Origin: Capsulimonas sp.
GTDB lineage: Bacteria; Armatimonadota; Armatimonadia; Armatimonadales; Capsulimonadaceae
Assembly: GCA_025963815.1 (NCBI GenBank)
Contig: JAOQAA010000462.1
Location: 1-11,068 of the forward strand
Direction of reading: 5' to 3'
DNA length: 11,068 nucleotides
Under the pieces are notes generated by a model that saw nothing but the letters and a program-made list of their open reading frames with translations, made no database searches and had not been told where the DNA came from. A program made the position numbers and the translations under genes. Shown here piece by piece: positions 8,594 to 11,068 of the stretch; the stretch's first letter is position 1, and the number at the start of each line of letters is the position of its first letter.

Positions 8594-8727
8594 CCGGCGA
8601 ATAAATTCGCGCCTAGAAGTGCACGATGTGCCCCTCCGGGCACTCCAGAAACCTGGCGATTGCGTGTATTTTCAGGAGTCGGCGGAGGCCGACATCGTGC
8701 TTTTCTAGCCGCGATTTCAATCGCCGG
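8594..8727. repeat. Large imperfect inverted repeat (element B), REP/BIME-like pair between sbcD and sbcC
   Basis: Two 58-nt arms, 8594-8651 and 8670-8727, are inverted copies of each other (45 of 58 positions match) around an 18-bp centre. Each arm contains two local hairpins. In the left arm these are GCGAAT-AA-ATTCGC (8597-8610) and GTGCCC-CTCC-GGGCAC (8628-8643). In the right arm they are GCGATT-TC-AATCGC (8711-8724) and GTCGGC-GGAG-GCCGAC (8678-8693). Between the hairpins both share the motif CTAGAA..GCACGATGT. Of the 13 differences between the arms, eight form four compensatory base-pair swaps within the hairpin stems and none breaks a stem. The unit structure is therefore conserved more than its sequence. 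It fits a pair of inverted REP-like elements (BIME type). The block is non-coding and lies inside the sbcD-sbcC transcript, where it could fold either as separate hairpins or as one long stem. Confidence 0.88.
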
Positions 8728-8754
8728 GTGTTCCTAACGAGCTAGAATGGATCT

Positions 8755-10011
8755 CTACTTAACCGTCTCTTCCGCCTCAAGCTCGCGCAGCAGCGGTTCG
8801 GCGCGGAGCAGCATCTCGTCCTTGCGGCCGCGCAGGCTCTCGCGGGTATCGCAATAGGTCGCAAGCGCCTGCAATGGGTCGAGGGCCTCGGTCATGAGTT
8901 TCGAGCGGACAGCATCGCCGTCGCGCACGATTTCTTTGTGCAGCGAGACGACCATGAATGCGCTTTGCAGCGCGGCGCGCAGGTCGTTCTCGCGCAGGTG
9001 CGGCAATTGCTCGGACTTGATCTGATACGACGCCTTCACGACGGCGTCCTTGATGTCGAGCTTGGCGATCGCCAGCAGGATCTTCTCCGTCGGCTCCTCG
9101 CCGGCGTCCGTCGCATCCACTTCGATCTCGACAAACGGGCGGGTTTTGCCCTGAACGTGCTTGACTTCGGTGAAGCCTTTGACGAGATCGACAAGCGCGA
9201 AGCCTTTTTCTTCATTTCGCTCGCCGAAGTCGATCCGCTCAACACTTCCCGAATAAACAACCGGCGGCTGCTGGCCACGGTTCAAATCTTGAAAACGATG
9301 GATATGCCCTAGCGCCACATAGTCGAACGGCGCCTGGGTCAGCGTGGACATCGAGACTTCGGGTTCATTGGTCAAATAGCCAATTTGATTGGCGCTGAGC
9401 TTCGCGTTGGAAACGCTGAAGTGGCCCATCAAAACTGTCGGCAGATCGGGATCGCACTTCTGGGCCAATTGGTTGATCCCGGACTCATAGCGCGCGACGA
9501 TCATCTCCGTCGTCTCCTGCACGCCCTTGTCCTTGGATTCTTCGCGAGAGAGAACTAAACTCTTGATCAAATACGGCATCGACGCGACTTGCAGGATATT
9601 GCCCTTGCTCGTCGTGACCTGGATCACCCTTGGGGTATCCAGCACAAACATCCGGTCCGCCGCGAGCGCGCCAAAGATCTCAATCGAGTTCGCGCGTCCC
9701 TTGGTGTTCGGGATATCGTGATTTCCCGCCAACATCACCACAGGCACCCCTGCCTGCGTCAGCCGGCCGATACAGGCGGCGAATTCGCGCTGCTGGGTCT
9801 GATTTGGGTCGCGCGTCTTGTAGGCGTCGCCGGCGAATAGCGCCACTTCCACCCCAGCGGCCAGCGCGACATCGATCGCGGCGTTCAGTGCGTCCCGAAA
9901 ATCCACCAATCGGGAATTGAGACCCGTCGCCGGATCGAAGCGGCCATAGTTCTCCACGCCGAAGTGGACATCGGCGAAGTGCATCAGACGTATGGGAGGA
10001 TGGGTGGGCAT
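8755..10011 (-). CDS. sbcD: SbcD, Mre11-type nuclease subunit of SbcCD
   Basis: Mn2+-dependent exo/endonuclease subunit of SbcCD, acting on hairpins, palindromes and blocked DNA ends. 418 residues, a usual length. The calcineurin-like phosphoesterase motifs occur in order: DVH (D14, H16), GD (61-62, in FAGDAYKTRDP), GNHD (96-99), GH (196-197, MGHFSVS) and GHIH (235-238). All metal ligands expected for Mre11/SbcD are present. The C-terminal third (about 285-418) is the capping and SbcC-binding region, with a charged helical end. The ATG at 10011 (MPTHPPIRLMHFADVHFG) is the only reasonable start, since the codons just upstream offer no alternative, but no clear Shine-Dalgarno is visible; M10 is a poorer choice. 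It is the first gene of the leftward operon and diverges from kdsB. Stop TAG at 8757-8755, just downstream of which (in the direction of transcription) is repeat element B. Confidence 0.96.
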   Translation of the reverse strand: MPTHPPIRLMHFADVHFGVENYGRFDPATGLNSRLVDFRDALNAAIDVALAAGVEVALFAGDAYKTRDPNQTQQREFAACIGRLTQAGVPVVMLAGNHDIPNTKGRANSIEIFGALAADRMFVLDTPRVIQVTTSKGNILQVASMPYLIKSLVLSREESKDKGVQETTEMIVARYESGINQLAQKCDPDLPTVLMGHFSVSNAKLSANQIGYLTNEPEVSMSTLTQAPFDYVALGHIHRFQDLNRGQQPPVVYSGSVERIDFGERNEEKGFALVDLVKGFTEVKHVQGKTRPFVEIEVDATDAGEEPTEKILLAIAKLDIKDAVVKASYQIKSEQLPHLRENDLRAALQSAFMVVSLHKEIVRDGDAVRSKLMTEALDPLQALATYCDTRESLRGRKDEMLLRAEPLLRELEAEETVK

Positions 10012-10061
10012 GACTTTGGGGGCGGCGCTCGAAAATGCGCATATCCGTTCGATTTGCCTTT

Positions 10062-10067
10062 ATTGTA
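10062..10067 (-). promoter_or_regulatory. Possible -10 element for the sbcD operon
   Basis: On the minus strand TACAAT lies about 50 bases upstream of the sbcD ATG, in the only intergenic region that could drive the leftward operon. The position of a -35 at 17 bp spacing reads GCCGAT, a poor match, so support is limited to the -10 and the location. Confidence 0.35.
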
Positions 10068-10099
10068 CCCGAAAACGCCCTCCCATCGGCCCGCTGTTG

Positions 10100-10129
10100 T
10101 TGACACCGCTCTCAGCGCTAGGTTATACT
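10100..10129 (+). promoter_or_regulatory. Sigma70-type promoter of kdsB
   Basis: TTGACA (10100-10105) and TATACT (10124-10129) are separated by 18 bp, a near-consensus pair. Transcription would start near 10136, leaving a leader of about 30 bases before the kdsB ATG with an AAAGG Shine-Dalgarno at 10152-10156 (12-base spacing, somewhat long). There is no obvious operator or riboswitch in such a short leader. Confidence 0.75.
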
Positions 10130-10168
10130 CAAAGTTCAGTTTCCATTTTGTAAAGGCCGCACACGCTC

Positions 10169-10897
10169 ATGAAGATCTTAGGTGTCATCCCTGCCCGCCT
10201 CCACAGCACGCGCCTTCCCGGCAAGGTCCTGCGGCTCATCGCCGGCAAACCCATGGTGCACTGGGTCTACCAGAACGCCCGCCGCTCGCCGTTGCTCACA
10301 GAAATCAGCGTGGCGACCGACCGCAAAGAAGTCTATGACTCGTGCGCCCACGCCGAATTCCCGGTGATGATGACCGCCGAGCACCCATCCGGCAGCGACC
10401 GTCTCTACGAAGTACTCACCCGCACGGACGCCGACGTTTACGTCAACATCCAGGGCGACGAGCCGACACTCAAACCTGAGCATATCGAAAAGCTCCTCGC
10501 CCCGATCTTGGACGACCGCGAAGCTGAAATCTCGACCCTCAAGGTGAAGATCGGCGTGGACGACGCCCAAAATCCAAATAACGTCAAAGTCGTGACGGCG
10601 ACCGACGGCCGCGCCCTTTATTTCTCCCGCTCGCTGATCCCCTACAATCGAGATAACTATCCCGAAGTTGAGTACTTCAAGCACATCGGCCTCTACGCCT
10701 ATACCCGCGCCGCGCTGACCGCCTTTCACGGCTGGCCTCAGGGAGCCTTAGAACTGAGCGAACAGCTGGAGCAGCTTCGATACTTGGAGAACGGCGCGCC
10801 GATTTATGTCTCCGAGACGCCGTTCGAGACGGTGGGAGTGGACACGGAGGCTGAACTGCAAGAAGTGATTGCACTATTTGAGAATGAACTGCATTAA
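10169..10897 (+). CDS. kdsB: 3-deoxy-manno-octulosonate cytidylyltransferase (CMP-Kdo synthetase)
   Basis: Activates Kdo with CTP to CMP-Kdo, the donor for the lipopolysaccharide inner core or for Kdo-containing capsules; cytoplasmic. 242 residues, close to the usual size of about 245-250. Motifs in order: IPARLHSTRLPGKVL (7-21, nucleotide-binding), HPSGSDR (72-78), NIQGDEP (93-99, with D97 a likely Mg2+ ligand), ALYFSRSLIPY (149-159), KHIGLYAYTR (171-180), EQLEQLRYLENG (198-209) and GVDTEAEL (223-230, D225 the second metal ligand). All are the standard KdsB set, with no missing key residue. The ATG at 10169 is directly followed by the nucleotide-binding strand and preceded by a clear promoter. 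It is transcribed away from sbcD; no other Kdo or LPS gene is visible here. The related 8-amino-Kdo cytidylyltransferase (also called KdsB in Shewanella) cannot be excluded from sequence alone. Confidence 0.95.
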   Translation: MKILGVIPARLHSTRLPGKVLRLIAGKPMVHWVYQNARRSPLLTEISVATDRKEVYDSCAHAEFPVMMTAEHPSGSDRLYEVLTRTDADVYVNIQGDEPTLKPEHIEKLLAPILDDREAEISTLKVKIGVDDAQNPNNVKVVTATDGRALYFSRSLIPYNRDNYPEVEYFKHIGLYAYTRAALTAFHGWPQGALELSEQLEQLRYLENGAPIYVSETPFETVGVDTEAELQEVIALFENELH

Positions 10898-10960
10898 TTA
10901 GGATGCGCCGCCGCCCGTTTCCAATGCCCCTGGCCCGTTGCTACCCACGCCGTCTTATGA

Positions 10961-11068
10961 CCCACCCCCGGCCTTCGGCCGACCCCTCCCTTGAAGCAGG
11001 GAAGGGTTGGAAAGAGATTCTCGGACGAAAGCCGACTGCGACATCAATTCCTAATTACCCTTCCCTGC
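10961..11068. repeat. Palindromic interspersed repeat (element C), same family as element A, cut by window end
   Basis: Non-coding block after kdsB. It holds a small hairpin CGGCC-TTC-GGCCG (10969-10981) followed by a larger one, ACCCCTCCCT (10982-10991) / AGGGAAGGGT (10998-11007), a 10-bp stem with one C-A mismatch. The segment GCAGGGAAGGGT (10996-11007) recurs as its exact inverse complement at 11057-11068, so a second, inverted unit begins at the window edge. The order small hairpin, large hairpin, then TTGGAA matches the reverse complement of the right unit of element A, and stem differences between the two copies are compensated (G-C against C-G in the small hairpin). The sequence before the second unit, CAATTCCTAATT (11045-11056), matches CAAATCCTAATT in element A (1657-1668) at 11 of 12 bases. 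The right end is not in the window. The 63 bases between kdsB and the repeat show no gene or clear terminator. Confidence 0.75.

Noticed and set aside
8566..8600. Promoter for sbcC (TAGTAT on the minus strand)
   Set aside because: The hexamer is only about nine bases from the ATG and has no -35 match at 16-18 bp spacing.
8594..8727. CRISPR array or tRNA-like gene in the sbcD-sbcC gap
   Set aside because: There are only two units and they are inverted, not directly repeated with spacers; no cloverleaf with the conserved T-loop is present.

Overview
This window reads as a GC-rich bacterial chromosome (roughly 60% G+C by eye) made of core housekeeping genes separated by palindromic interspersed repeats. 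The taxon cannot be fixed from sequence alone. A CMP-Kdo synthetase points to a diderm with lipopolysaccharide or a related Kdo glycan. The SbcCD type and the obgE-proB-nadD order would fit a lineage such as Armatimonadota or Chloroflexota, but that is a low-confidence guess. No transposase, phage gene, CRISPR array, tRNA or rRNA is visible.

Layout from left to right. The 3' part of proS (prolyl-tRNA synthetase) runs rightward to 1586. Repeat element A (1591-1722) fills the gap before mgtC (MgtC/SapB-family membrane protein, 1738-2412, +). The stop codon of mgtC abuts the stop codon of nadD with no base between them. From there to 10011 everything reads leftward. In transcription order it is sbcD (10011-8755), repeat element B (8727-8594), sbcC (8565-5986), a small unrecognised membrane protein (5986-5546), obgE (5542-4190), proB (4170-3067) and nadD (3042-2413). 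From sbcC onward the gaps are -1, 3, 19 and 24 bp, which suggests one transcript with translational coupling. kdsB (10169-10897, +) diverges from sbcD and has a near-consensus sigma70-type promoter. The window ends inside repeat element C (about 10961 to beyond 11068), which belongs to the same family as element A.

How the genes fit together. SbcD and SbcC form the Mre11/Rad50-type hairpin nuclease. ObgE is a ribosome-assembly and stress GTPase. ProB makes the first committed step to proline and NadD the adenylyl transfer of NAD synthesis. The usual partners proA (after proB) and rsfS (after nadD) are not present here.

The most interesting signal lies between the genes. Elements A and B are each an inverted pair of structured units. 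In element B the two 58-nt arms differ at 13 positions; eight of these form four compensatory base-pair swaps inside local hairpins, and the other five fall outside the stems. That is what a REP/BIME-like element under structural constraint would look like. Element B also interrupts sbcD and sbcC, the genes for the nuclease that cuts hairpins. The coding genes themselves look ordinary; the one unrecognised protein is the 146-residue membrane protein between sbcC and obgE.
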